A stretch of 64,000 nt of DNA from Mucilaginibacter pedocola (lineage in GTDB: Bacteria > Bacteroidota > Bacteroidia > Sphingobacteriales > Sphingobacteriaceae): contig NZ_MBTF01000003.1 of the NCBI RefSeq assembly GCF_002013915.1, positions 1 to 64,000 of the forward strand, given 5' to 3'. The position numbers and the translations under genes were made by a program. Below the pieces are notes generated by a model, which saw nothing but the letters and a program-made list of their open reading frames with translations, did no database searches and was not told the DNA's origin. Below are positions 18,125-25,704 of this stretch, piece after piece (position 1 is the first letter of the stretch; each line of letters starts with the position of its first letter).

Positions 18125-18610
18125 CTAAAACCCGAAGCCAATCCGCAGCCCAATTTGCCCTATTGTGCCGTATACATCCCAGTTTTCGTAGCGCAGGCCA
18201 ATATCCAGCCCATTATTAAATGCATAGCCTACACCGCCTGAGCCGGCAAAACCTGTACCGACACTTTTTGCAGCACTTATTACTGCCCCCGCCTGGCCCT
18301 CTGCATATAGGGCACCAATTAAATTGTATTTAAGCCCGGCCTTTAGCGGAATAAAACCTTTGGGCGACCAACCATCTTTTCCGCGTTGCGAGGTGTAGCC
18401 GCCCGAAAAAGTGACTGCCGTATGCTCTCCAATAGGCACATTATATTTTACCGAGCCGCCAATAGCATAATTAATAAACAGGTACCCGTCGGTTGTGGGC
18501 CTACCCAATTCGAGCCCTATGCTGAATTTTTTGCCGCTATTGGTGGTTTGGGCCATGCCCGCCATTGTTATGCCGATGGCCAATAGCAGCGTTAAAAGAA
18601 TTTTTTTCAT
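18125..18610 (-). CDS. Small outer-membrane beta-barrel protein, array member 2
   Basis: 161-residue protein, the shortest of the row. Signal peptide about 1-20 (GMAQ). Mature start KKFSIGLELGRPT; mid-block PLKAGLKYNLIGALYAEGQAGAVISA; end YENWDVYGTIGQIGLRIGFGF with terminal phenylalanine. It lacks the loop of members 1 and 3 and carries N rather than G in YENW, as members 5 and 6 do, so it links the two halves of the array. Function unknown beyond outer-membrane barrel. Confidence 0.82.
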   Translation of the reverse strand: MKKILLTLLLAIGITMAGMAQTTNSGKKFSIGLELGRPTTDGYLFINYAIGGSVKYNVPIGEHTAVTFSGGYTSQRGKDGWSPKGFIPLKAGLKYNLIGALYAEGQAGAVISAAKSVGTGFAGSGGVGYAFNNGLDIGLRYENWDVYGTIGQIGLRIGFGF

Positions 18611-18624
18611 GATAATGCCTTAAA

Positions 18625-18656
18625 CAAAAATGCCCGTAGTAATAACCCCGGGCATT
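18625..18656 (-). terminator. Terminator after barrel array member 1
   Basis: AATGCCCG (18629-18636) pairs with CGGGCATT (18649-18656); on the minus strand it runs into ATTTTTG. It lies about 23 bases after the stop of the gene at 18679. Confidence 0.68.
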
Positions 18657-18678
18657 ATGTAAGTATGCTTGCAAATAT

Positions 18679-19200
18679 TTAGAACCTGTAGCCTAAGCGC
18701 AGTGCTGCCATACCCGAATTGCTGCCATCTTGCGAAAAGCCTTCGTAGCGCAGGCCCGCTTCAAAGCCGCCGCTAAAGGTATAACCAACGCCCGGCGCGT
18801 AAACAAACGAGGTGCTGCCACCGCTTTCGGTAGAAAATGCTGCACCTGCTTGTGCTTCTGCAAAAAAGCCTTCGTTAAAGTAGTGCTTTAAGCCCGCTTT
18901 AACCGGGATAAGGCCCACGCCCGATTTATCTACGCCCACTGCTTTTAAGGCATCTTTAACATCGCCTTTAATAAAAAAGCGCTGGTAGCCAGCCGAACCT
19001 GTAATGAAGGTTGATGTGGCTACAGGATGTTCGTATTTAATAGAAGCGCCAATTGCTGTTGAATACAGATCGTGTAAGCTGCCTAACGGAAGGCCGGCAT
19101 CTAAACCGATATTCCATTTGCCGCCTTCTGATGATGATTGTGCGAATGCACCTAATGATAAACCGCAAAGTGCGGTTAACACGAATAGAACTTTTTTCAT
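18679..19200 (-). CDS. Small outer-membrane beta-barrel protein, array member 1
   Basis: 173-residue protein, first in transcription order. Signal peptide about 1-20 (GAFAQ). Mature start KWNIGLDAGLPLGSLHDLYS; mid-block PVKAGLKHYFNEGFFAEAQAGAAFSTE; FVYAPGVGYTFSGGFEAGLRYEGFSQDG; terminal GYRF. Strand pattern and length fit an eight-stranded OmpX-like barrel; such proteins may be adhesins, phage receptors or have structural roles, which cannot be decided here. Followed by its own hairpin terminator. Confidence 0.83.
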   Translation of the reverse strand: MKKVLFVLTALCGLSLGAFAQSSSEGGKWNIGLDAGLPLGSLHDLYSTAIGASIKYEHPVATSTFITGSAGYQRFFIKGDVKDALKAVGVDKSGVGLIPVKAGLKHYFNEGFFAEAQAGAAFSTESGGSTSFVYAPGVGYTFSGGFEAGLRYEGFSQDGSNSGMAALRLGYRF

Positions 19201-19392
19201 GATAAAATATAAATTGTAATAAACATAAAAGTGGCATTGCAGGGTACCTGCTGCGTTGCCGGTTATGTTTGGTAGACGCAGAAAAAAAAGCAGTTGTTAC
19301 GCCGGGAGCATGGAAAGAGTAAAATTTGATGGTTAAGGTGTTGACTTATAGCGCTAATTTTTTTATTTGCGAATGGGCGTTAGCTCCATCAA

Positions 19393-19539
19393 ACGTTCCT
19401 ATGGAACGTACAAAGGGTAGGGGATATCTGTTTTCTACCAACCAAACATCCCGATGGGATGAAAGAGAAGAGTAGCGTCCGGTACGGACGCCTGGTTGGT
19501 AGAAATAATAATAAATGACATTACGTTCCGTAGGAACGT
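19393..19539. repeat. Ordered short-palindrome element, copy B
   Basis: The gap 19201-19563 has no plausible ORF. It holds four palindromes in order: 19393-19409 (CCTATGG core), 19447-19461 (CCCGATGGG core), 19475-19491 (CCGGTACGG core), 19523-19539 (CCGTAGG core). The first and last are mutually complementary (ACGTTCC...GGAACGT). A further pair, TTTCTACCAACCA near 19432-19444 and TGGTTGGTAGAAA near 19493-19505, nests inside. Compare copy A at 9466-9614. Confidence 0.65.
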
Positions 19540-19563
19540 TTGGTGCGAATACGCCTGGTTGGC

Positions 19564-20271
19564 TTATTTATTAGTTAACCCGATAAAGATATTCTCCAGA
19601 GTTTGGTTGTTATTTTTTGCGCGGAGGTTTTGCAGTGTATCGTCAGCCGCTATTTTGCCTTTGTTGATGATGATAACACGGTTGCATACGGCCTCTACCT
19701 CCTGCATAATGTGGGTAGACAGCACAATGGTTTTGGTTTTGCCGAGATCGGATATCAACTGGCGGATGCCTATGAGCTGGTTTGGGTCGAGGCCCGAGGT
19801 GGGCTCGTCCAGTATAAGCACTTGCGGATCGTGTAGTATGGCTTGTGCTAAACCCACGCGCTGGCGGTAGCCTTTAGATAGCTGATTTATCTTTTTATGC
19901 TGTTCGGGGCCAAGTCCGGTTTGCTCTATAACCTCGGCAATGCGCTGCTGCGGGTTGTGCAACCCATGTATGCCCGCCACAAAGGTCAAGCTTTCCTTCA
20001 CATACATTTCGGTGTAAAGCGGGTTGCTTTCGGGCAGATAGCCTATATTGCGTTTTACCTCCAGCGGATCTTTGCTGATATCGAAACCGCAAACCGTTGC
20101 TGTACCGGCAGTTTGGGGTATAAAGCAGGTAAGCATTTTCATGGTGGTTGATTTACCCGCACCATTGGGCCCTAAAAAACCCAATACGCCCGGCTCGGCA
20201 TTAAAGCTAATACCATCAACCGCTTTTTGCTGCCCGTAAGTTTTTGATAAACCCTGTACCGAAATGCTCAT
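19564..20271 (-). CDS. gldA: Gliding-type ABC transporter ATP-binding protein GldA
   Basis: 235-residue ABC ATPase. Walker A GPNGAGKST at residues 34-42, signature LSKGYRQRVG, Walker B VLILDEPTSGLDP and the H-loop STHIMQE are all intact. VDGISFNAEPGVLGFLGPNGAGKST is a close match to GldA, the ATPase partner of GldF and GldG. It is somewhat shorter than the roughly 300-residue Flavobacterium protein, ending soon after the ATPase core (TLENIFIGLTNK). The partner permease fusion lies 4 kb downstream on the same strand. A TAAATTTG box (20276-20283, minus strand) lies right before the start. Confidence 0.88.
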   Translation of the reverse strand: MSISVQGLSKTYGQQKAVDGISFNAEPGVLGFLGPNGAGKSTTMKMLTCFIPQTAGTATVCGFDISKDPLEVKRNIGYLPESNPLYTEMYVKESLTFVAGIHGLHNPQQRIAEVIEQTGLGPEQHKKINQLSKGYRQRVGLAQAILHDPQVLILDEPTSGLDPNQLIGIRQLISDLGKTKTIVLSTHIMQEVEAVCNRVIIINKGKIAADDTLQNLRAKNNNQTLENIFIGLTNK

Positions 20272-20322
20272 TTGGCAAATTTAGATGTTAGATGTGAGAT
20301 TTGAGATATGAGAAGGAGGGAA

Positions 20323-20407
20323 AATATCGAACACCGAATGCCGAATGTAGAATGATGGAGTAAAACAGCCTTCGATATTCATTATTCGAAATTCGGTGTT
20401 CGATATT
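20323..20407. repeat. Intergenic inverted repeat
   Basis: Perfect 17-bp arms, 20323-20339 (AATATCGAACACCGAAT) and 20391-20407, in the gap between the divergent gldA and glyQS genes. Confidence 0.7.
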
Positions 20408-20461
20408 AATAACCTTCCGGACTTTCCGACTTACGGTCTTTCGCACTTTAATACTAAAACA

Positions 20462-20469
20462 TATCTTTG
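20462..20469 (+). promoter_or_regulatory. Candidate -7 promoter box of glyQS
   Basis: TATCTTTG matches the Bacteroidota -7 consensus TAnnTTTG, 7 bases before the glyQS ATG; a TTTC-type -33 is weak. If used, the leader would be very short. Confidence 0.35.
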
Positions 20470-20476
20470 CCTCATT

Positions 20477-21958
20477 ATGAGCAATTCAACCGACGAACTT
20501 TTTAAAAATGTTATATCGCATGCCAAGGAGTATGGTTTTGTATTCCAGAGCAGCGAAATATATGATGGGCTTAGCGCTGTTTACGATTACGGCCAAAACG
20601 GCGCCGAACTGAAGAACAACATCAAAACCTATTGGTGGAAGGCCATGGTGCAGATGAACGATAACATTGTAGGTATCGATTCGGCCATATTTATGCACCC
20701 CACCGTTTGGAAAGCGAGCGGCCACGTAGATGGCTTCAGCGACCCGATGATAGATAATAAGGACAGCAAAAAACGCTATCGCGCCGACCAGTTATTGGAA
20801 GACCGTATAGCGACATTGGATAGCGAAGGTAAAACCAGCGAAGCTGAAGAGTTGCAACTGGAGATGGATAACGCCCTTAAAGCAGAGGACCTGCCGCGTT
20901 TGAAAGAACTCATCCTGGAGCAAAATATAAAATGCCCTATCAGCAATACTGCTAACTGGACCGATGTTCGCCAGTTCAACCTGATGTTCAGTACACAGGT
21001 TGGTGCCGTTGCCGATGAATCGGAAACTATTTACCTGCGCCCCGAAACGGCACAAGGTATATTTGTAAACTACCTGAACGTGCAAAAAACCGGCAGGATG
21101 AAAATTCCGTTCGGTATAGCACAAATTGGCAAGGCCTTCCGTAACGAGGTTATTGCCCGCCAGTTTATCATCCGCATGCGCGAATTTGAGCAAATGGAGA
21201 TGCAATTCTTCGTGCGCCCCGGCACGCAGCGCGAGTGGTTCGACCAGTGGAAAGAGGCCCGCCTGAAATGGCACCTTGCCTTGGGTACCGATGCCGCTAA
21301 ATACCGCTACCACGAGCATACCAAATTGGCTCACTACGCCGATGCTGCTTACGATATCGAGTTCGATTTTCCGTTCGGCTTTAAAGAGGTAGAAGGTATA
21401 CACAGCCGCACTAATTTCGACCTGACTCAGCACGAGAAATACTCGCGCAAAAAAATGCAATACTTCGACCCGGAAGTTGACCCTGAGACAGGTAAGCCTT
21501 ACGGTAACTACGTGCCTTACGTTATAGAAACTTCGATAGGCCTTGACCGTATGTTTTTGCTGACCATGATAAACGCCTACGAGGAAGAAGACCTGAGCAC
21601 CGAAGAGAAACAGGATAGCCGCACCGTATTGCGCCTGCACCCATGCCTTGCACCGGTTAAGGCCGCTATATTCCCGCTTACCAAAAAAGATGGCTTGCCT
21701 GAAAAAGCCCGAGAGATAATGGATACCCTGAAGCTAAACTTTAACCTGCAATACGAGGAGAAGGATGCTATTGGTAAACGCTACCGCCGCCAGGATGCCA
21801 TTGGTACGCCATTCTGCATCACGGTAGACCACCAGACATTAGAAGATAACACCGTAACCATTCGCCACCGCGACAGCATGGCACAAGAACGCGTAGCTGC
21901 CGCCGACCTCGAAAATATCATTGGCGATTTGGTTAGCTGGAAAAACGTGTTAGGGTAG
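20477..21958 (+). CDS. glyQS: Glycine--tRNA ligase (single-chain type)
   Basis: 493-residue class II aminoacyl-tRNA synthetase that charges tRNA-Gly, of the homodimeric type. Start chosen at ATG 20477 (SNSTDELFKNVISHAKEYGFVFQSSEIY); the frame is open 27 codons further but that part is not family-like. Motifs: RPETAQGIFV, motif 2 FRNEVIARQFIIRMREFEQMEMQFF read as FRNE...R.REFEQ.E, motif 3 GLDRMFLL, and a C-terminal anticodon-binding domain from about residue 390 (LAPVKAAIFPL). All catalytic blocks are intact. Monocistronic. Confidence 0.96.
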   Translation: MSNSTDELFKNVISHAKEYGFVFQSSEIYDGLSAVYDYGQNGAELKNNIKTYWWKAMVQMNDNIVGIDSAIFMHPTVWKASGHVDGFSDPMIDNKDSKKRYRADQLLEDRIATLDSEGKTSEAEELQLEMDNALKAEDLPRLKELILEQNIKCPISNTANWTDVRQFNLMFSTQVGAVADESETIYLRPETAQGIFVNYLNVQKTGRMKIPFGIAQIGKAFRNEVIARQFIIRMREFEQMEMQFFVRPGTQREWFDQWKEARLKWHLALGTDAAKYRYHEHTKLAHYADAAYDIEFDFPFGFKEVEGIHSRTNFDLTQHEKYSRKKMQYFDPEVDPETGKPYGNYVPYVIETSIGLDRMFLLTMINAYEEEDLSTEEKQDSRTVLRLHPCLAPVKAAIFPLTKKDGLPEKAREIMDTLKLNFNLQYEEKDAIGKRYRRQDAIGTPFCITVDHQTLEDNTVTIRHRDSMAQERVAAADLENIIGDLVSWKNVLG

Positions 21959-21986
21959 GTTTGGCGTTTAATGCTTGGTGGTTAGC

Positions 21987-22100
21987 TAACCGCAAAGCAC
22001 GCAAAGAAAGATCGCAAAGAGCGCAAAGTGGAAAAAAGGTCTGCTTTGCGCTCTTTGCGTTAACGGATATGCAAATTCTTTGCGGCCTTTGCGGTAAAAT
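21987..22100. repeat. Intergenic CTTTGCG-rich palindrome, copy 3 (full length)
   Basis: Starts TAACCGCAAAGCACGCAAAG and ends CCTTTGCGGTAAA: the whole unit is a loose palindrome with GCAAAG words on the left and CTTTGCG words on the right. It is very similar to copy 4 at 25571-25690, in the same orientation. The rest of the gap to 22293 shows no feature. Confidence 0.75.
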
Positions 22101-22293
22101 AGTCAGCAAGGTCGGCTTATTATTCCTCCCATTCTGAAATAAAACCCTTCCAAAATGAAAGCCTTTTATCCTCCTGGTTTTATTTTCTAAAAATTAATTT
22201 ACTATCAGTTAAGTACTTAATTCGCTAAAAGCGTTGTGGTACCGGTTTTGTAATTGGCTTGCGGCTGGTTACCATGCCGGCCTAAACAATGCT

Positions 22294-23385
22294 ATGAAGA
22301 GTTTAGCTGAATTGAATATGTCGCCGGCTGCTATGGCCGACATACTTTACGAGGACGCACTACAGTTGCTGCAAGCCATAGGCAGTAACACAGCGCCGGC
22401 AGATGTGATAATGGCCTTTATGAACGACTGTGGCTTAAGCACCCACAGGCAGGGCAATAACATTTGGTGCCTTAACCGCGCTTGCGATACCACCAAACCT
22501 ACTATTTTACTTTACGCGCATTATAATGCCCTTGCTGCCGAAACAGAAGCATGCCGGTTGATGAACGGTGAGCTTTGGGGCCAGGGGCTTAATTATGGTG
22601 GCGGCAGCCTGGTAGCTTTAATGGCTGCCTTTAGGTATTATTACCATAAGAGAGATTTGCCCTATAACCTTTGCTTTTGCGCGGCTGAAGAACGCGAAAG
22701 CCATGGGGTGCCACGCTTGCCTGTAATACAAGGCCAAACCCTTAAGCCCGACTTTGCCATTGTTGGTGAACCTACCGATATGCAAATGGCCATTGCCGAA
22801 ATGGGGCACCTGGTGTTGGATTGTGTGGCAAATGGAAAGGCAGGGCATGCGGGCAGAAGCGAGGGCGACAATGCTATTTACCATGCCCTGCGAGATATCA
22901 ACTGGTTTGCTACTTATGAGTTTAACAAATGCGCTGCCTTTATGCCGCCCATACGTATGGCGGTATTGCAGGTTAATGCAGGCGGCGCTAATGATACTAC
23001 ACCGGCCGAGTGCAGCTTTACTGTGGACGTTTACTACAATACCTGTTATAGTATAGATGAAATATTGGCCACCATTGTACTGAATACGCGCTGCGGTATA
23101 TCGCTCCGCGAGGATATCAGCCGCCCTGCCGAATTAAGCCGCGTGCATCCATTTGTGCAGGCGGGGCTTTCTATCGGGCTGGAAACCTGCGTATCGCCAA
23201 CCAGTTCGGCCTGCGGGTGGCTGCAGGTGCCAGCCCTTAAAATTGGCCCCGGCGACCCGGCTTGTACCCGTTGCGCCGACGAACGCATTGCCGTACTGGA
23301 GATCCGCCGGGCAATTAATATCTACATCAAATTATTGGAACGAAGCCTAAGCAACCTCATTAATAAACCGGAAAGAGCGGCGTAG
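22294..23385 (+). CDS. M20-family metallopeptidase homologue with lost catalytic residues
   Basis: 363-residue homologue of M20 deacylases (ArgE/DapE/acetyl-lysine deacetylase type); ATG 22294 fits the family N-terminus better than the TTG at 22234. Kept: His76 in AHYN, Glu132-Glu133 in AAEERES, GEPT with Glu159, GKAGHA, MGPGD-like IGPGD. Changed: the HxD aspartate is Asn78; the bridging Asp of the usual NDAGG is Tyr101 (NYGGG); the final SHTADE histidine is gone (TRCADE, residues 325-330); the AHNVVP histidine region reads NDTTP. A normal dinuclear zinc centre is therefore unlikely, and the protein is probably a pseudoenzyme or altered in chemistry. The next gene encodes an aspartokinase. 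Confidence 0.82.
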   Translation: MKSLAELNMSPAAMADILYEDALQLLQAIGSNTAPADVIMAFMNDCGLSTHRQGNNIWCLNRACDTTKPTILLYAHYNALAAETEACRLMNGELWGQGLNYGGGSLVALMAAFRYYYHKRDLPYNLCFCAAEERESHGVPRLPVIQGQTLKPDFAIVGEPTDMQMAIAEMGHLVLDCVANGKAGHAGRSEGDNAIYHALRDINWFATYEFNKCAAFMPPIRMAVLQVNAGGANDTTPAECSFTVDVYYNTCYSIDEILATIVLNTRCGISLREDISRPAELSRVHPFVQAGLSIGLETCVSPTSSACGWLQVPALKIGPGDPACTRCADERIAVLEIRRAINIYIKLLERSLSNLINKPERAA

Positions 23386-23406
23386 TTTTCTTCAACGATT
23401 CATTGA

Positions 23407-23482
23407 CACCGATTTCACCGATTTTTTGCACCGATTTCACCGATTGATTTTGATTCCACTGATTGATTTGATTCCACTGATC
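23407..23482. repeat. Short tandem repeats before the aspartokinase gene
   Basis: CACCGATTTCACCGATT occurs at 23407-23423 and again at 23429-23445, followed by two TTGATTCCACTGAT-like copies. They separate the M20-like and aspartokinase genes (116-base gap). Repeat units touch one another without spacers, so this is not a CRISPR array. Confidence 0.6.
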
Positions 23483-23501
23483 TCATTTAACAAATACCAT
23501 T

Positions 23502-24956
23502 ATGAATAATTCCACATCTGCCGACCCATTACCCGGTGAGCTAACCGTAGAGAAAATAGGCGGCACTTCTATGACGGCGCTTGATGCCGTGCTGCAAAAT
23601 ATAATCTGTTACCCGCAGGGCAAGCCTGTTAGGTATAACCGCGTGTTTGTGGTTTCGGCCTTTTCGGGTGTTACCGATATGCTGCTCGAAAATAAAAAGA
23701 CCGATGCGCCGGGCGTGTACCACTCCTTTAAGCACTACCGCGATTTTCATCGCCCACTGAAAAAACTGGTGGCTGCGTTGAAGGCTATCAATAAAAAATA
23801 CCAAGCGCTTGGGCTTAACCTGCCCCTTGCCGATGCCTGGCTGGAAGACCGCATAAGCCGCGCCCGTAGATACCTGGAGAACCTTGCGGGGATACTATCA
23901 TCCGGCTATGCCAATAAAGAGGGTATACTGCAGGCTGCGCGGGAGATACTGGCGTCTATAGGCGAGGCGCATTCGGCTTACAACCTGACACAGATACTAC
24001 AAAACCGGGGCATCAATGCGCAACTGGTGGATCTGAGCGGGCTCGATGACCATCAGGAATTAACCATTGACCAACGTATACGCAAAGCCTTTAAAGCCAT
24101 TGATACCCGTGGCGGCATTTGTGTGGTAACAGGTTATGCCAAGGGCACCGAGGGGATTATGCGCGAGTTCGACCGCGGGTACTCGGAAGTTACCTTCAGT
24201 AAAATTGCACAGGTGCTGAAGCCTAAGGAGGCCATCATCCATAAAGAATATCACCTTTCTACCGCCGACCCAATGCTGGTAGGCATGCACAACTGCCGGC
24301 CGGTAGGCTTTACCAATTACGATATTGCCGACCAACTGGCCGATGTAGGTATGGAGGCCATACACCCCAAAGCCGCCAAACCTTTAGAGGCTGCGGGTAT
24401 TGCCCTGCGGATAAAAAATACCTTTGAGCCTGCGCACCCTGGCACATTGATCACCCGCGATCATGTTAGCGAGCATAAGCGGATCGAGATCATAACCGGT
24501 ACCGATAAATTGCTGGTGATAGATGTTTACGACCCCAAAATGGTGGGCAGCGTAGGTTGCGACCTGCTGATCATGCAGCTTTTCGATAAGCATAACATAA
24601 GCTACACTTTTAAAACTACCAGCGCCAATAGCATATCCACCGTTATTTGGGAAAAATGCTATTCGCGCAAGCTGCAGCACGATCTGGAGAGTGCCTTCGA
24701 AAAGGTGGCCGTAGAGCCCGTTGCGCTGGTTTGCCTGTTGGGCTCAAATATGGACCGCCCCGGTTTGCTGGCCAAAAGCTCGGCCGCGCTTGCTGCATCG
24801 GGCATTAACATTAAAAGCGTAGGGGCGGCCTTCCGTAAGGTAAATGTTCAGTTTTTGGTAGACAGGCACCAGTACAAGCCCGCTATAATTGCGCTTAACC
24901 AAGCCATGCACCAGCATAGTTATGCCGATAATACTCTACTTTATGAAGAAGTATAA
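23502..24956 (+). CDS. Aspartate kinase, ectoine-type (Ask_Ect-like)
   Basis: 484-residue aspartokinase, which phosphorylates aspartate as the first step towards lysine, threonine, methionine or ectoine. N-terminal TVEKIGGTSM (Lys18, GGTS 20-23) is the kinase motif in the form typical of the specialised Ask_Ect enzymes of ectoine clusters rather than the common KFGGTS. Other Ask_Ect-like text: FVVSAFSGVTDMLLE.KKT..PGVY, ASIGEAHSAYN, FDRGYSE(V/I)TF, IIHKE(Y/F)HLS(T/S)ADP.LVG, GMEAIHP(K/R)AAK. Two C-terminal ACT domains follow from about residue 330. No ectoine genes are nearby. The downstream membrane-protein gene overlaps it. Confidence 0.88.
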   Translation: MNNSTSADPLPGELTVEKIGGTSMTALDAVLQNIICYPQGKPVRYNRVFVVSAFSGVTDMLLENKKTDAPGVYHSFKHYRDFHRPLKKLVAALKAINKKYQALGLNLPLADAWLEDRISRARRYLENLAGILSSGYANKEGILQAAREILASIGEAHSAYNLTQILQNRGINAQLVDLSGLDDHQELTIDQRIRKAFKAIDTRGGICVVTGYAKGTEGIMREFDRGYSEVTFSKIAQVLKPKEAIIHKEYHLSTADPMLVGMHNCRPVGFTNYDIADQLADVGMEAIHPKAAKPLEAAGIALRIKNTFEPAHPGTLITRDHVSEHKRIEIITGTDKLLVIDVYDPKMVGSVGCDLLIMQLFDKHNISYTFKTTSANSISTVIWEKCYSRKLQHDLESAFEKVAVEPVALVCLLGSNMDRPGLLAKSSAALAASGINIKSVGAAFRKVNVQFLVDRHQYKPAIIALNQAMHQHSYADNTLLYEEV

Positions 24957-25560
24957 ACGCTTGCCACAACACCCGCCCGAACAATTGAAGCGCTTACAGG
25001 AAATTGGCGAGTTGAAAAGTTGCCCGCTGGAAAAGCAGAAACCGAACGGGGAGAGCGAGGGGCAGCTTACCGACTTTGTTATCTGGCTGCGCTTACAGCA
25101 TTATCGGCTGGAATATAGGTTACTTTACTATGATATGGCGGTTTGTTGTGCCTATATCCTGTTTATGTTCAGTGCGCTTAAACTTACAGCTGTGGTGCCG
25201 CAAACATGGTTCGCTGTTATTACGGTATTGGTGCTTTGCCTGTGCTGTGTACTATTTATAGCGGTGCACTTAATGCCAAATACAAGGGCAGATAAAAACC
25301 TAAAGCCCGGCGCATGGGGCAACTATTGCAGTACGCTGAAATATGGTACAGGCGCATACCGGGTTTATCTTATCGTGCTGATGCTTACATGCCTTTTATA
25401 CTGGCATAACGAGCGCAACCTCGACGGGCAGCTTATTGTATGGATAATGCCTTTAGCGGCCATCCATTTTACCGCGGGTTTAAAAATGCTTAAAAGCAAC
25501 CTGCAAGCTAAATTAACAACAGAGGAATACCTACGGTTGGCGGGGAAAAGTAGAGTTTAA
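24943..25560 (+). CDS. Membrane protein of unknown function coupled to the aspartokinase gene
   Basis: 205 residues, not recognised. The ATG at 24943 overlaps the aspartokinase stop (24954-24956) by 14 bases, which suggests translational coupling. About four hydrophobic helices lie in two pairs: residues near 62-105 (VCCAYILFMFSALKLTAVV; TWFAVITVLVLCLCCVLFIAVH) and 145-180 (YLIVLMLTCLLYW; LIVWIMPLAAIHFTAGL). The N-terminus is a basic, proline-containing cytoplasmic stretch (KKYKRLPQHPPEQLKRLQEIGEL). The tail is short and charged. No family motif was seen; it could be a regulator or transporter tied to the enzyme. Confidence 0.72.
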   Translation: MKKYKRLPQHPPEQLKRLQEIGELKSCPLEKQKPNGESEGQLTDFVIWLRLQHYRLEYRLLYYDMAVCCAYILFMFSALKLTAVVPQTWFAVITVLVLCLCCVLFIAVHLMPNTRADKNLKPGAWGNYCSTLKYGTGAYRVYLIVLMLTCLLYWHNERNLDGQLIVWIMPLAAIHFTAGLKMLKSNLQAKLTTEEYLRLAGKSRV

Positions 25561-25570
25561 CTGCATGGTG

Positions 25571-25690
25571 AATTAACCGCAAAGTCCGCAAAAAAAAACG
25601 CAAAGGAGCGCAAAGTAGAAGGGTGTTTCTGCTTTGCGCTCTTTGCGTTAATAGATGTGCAAATTCTCTGCGGCCTTTGCGGTTAATTCG
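25571..25690. repeat. Intergenic CTTTGCG-rich palindrome, copy 4 (full length)
   Basis: AATTAACCGCAAAG at the left and CTTTGCGGTTAATT at the right form the ends; interior GCAAAG and GCTTTGCGCTCTTTGCGTTAA words match copy 3. It separates the convergent membrane-protein and alpha-2-macroglobulin genes. Confidence 0.78.
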
Positions 25691-25704
25691 CAAAATATTA
25701 GGTG

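Noticed and set aside
20792..21640. 282-codon minus-strand ORF opposite glyQS
   Set aside because: It mirrors a conserved synthetase gene in another frame; composition (many aromatic and Val residues) is that of an antisense frame.
23407..23482. CRISPR-like repeats (CACCGATT...)
   Set aside because: Units are 17 bases or shorter, with almost no spacer and only two copies; simple tandem repeats, and no cas genes are in the window.
22294..25560. An ectoine biosynthesis cluster
   Set aside because: Only the aspartokinase resembles the ectoine type; ectA, ectB and ectC are absent, and the M20 homologue is not a known ectoine enzyme.
25508..25693. 61-codon minus-strand ORF over the intergenic repeat
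   Set aside because: Its text (LTQRAQSRNTLLLCAPLRF) is the translation of the CTTTGCG-type repeat, not a gene.
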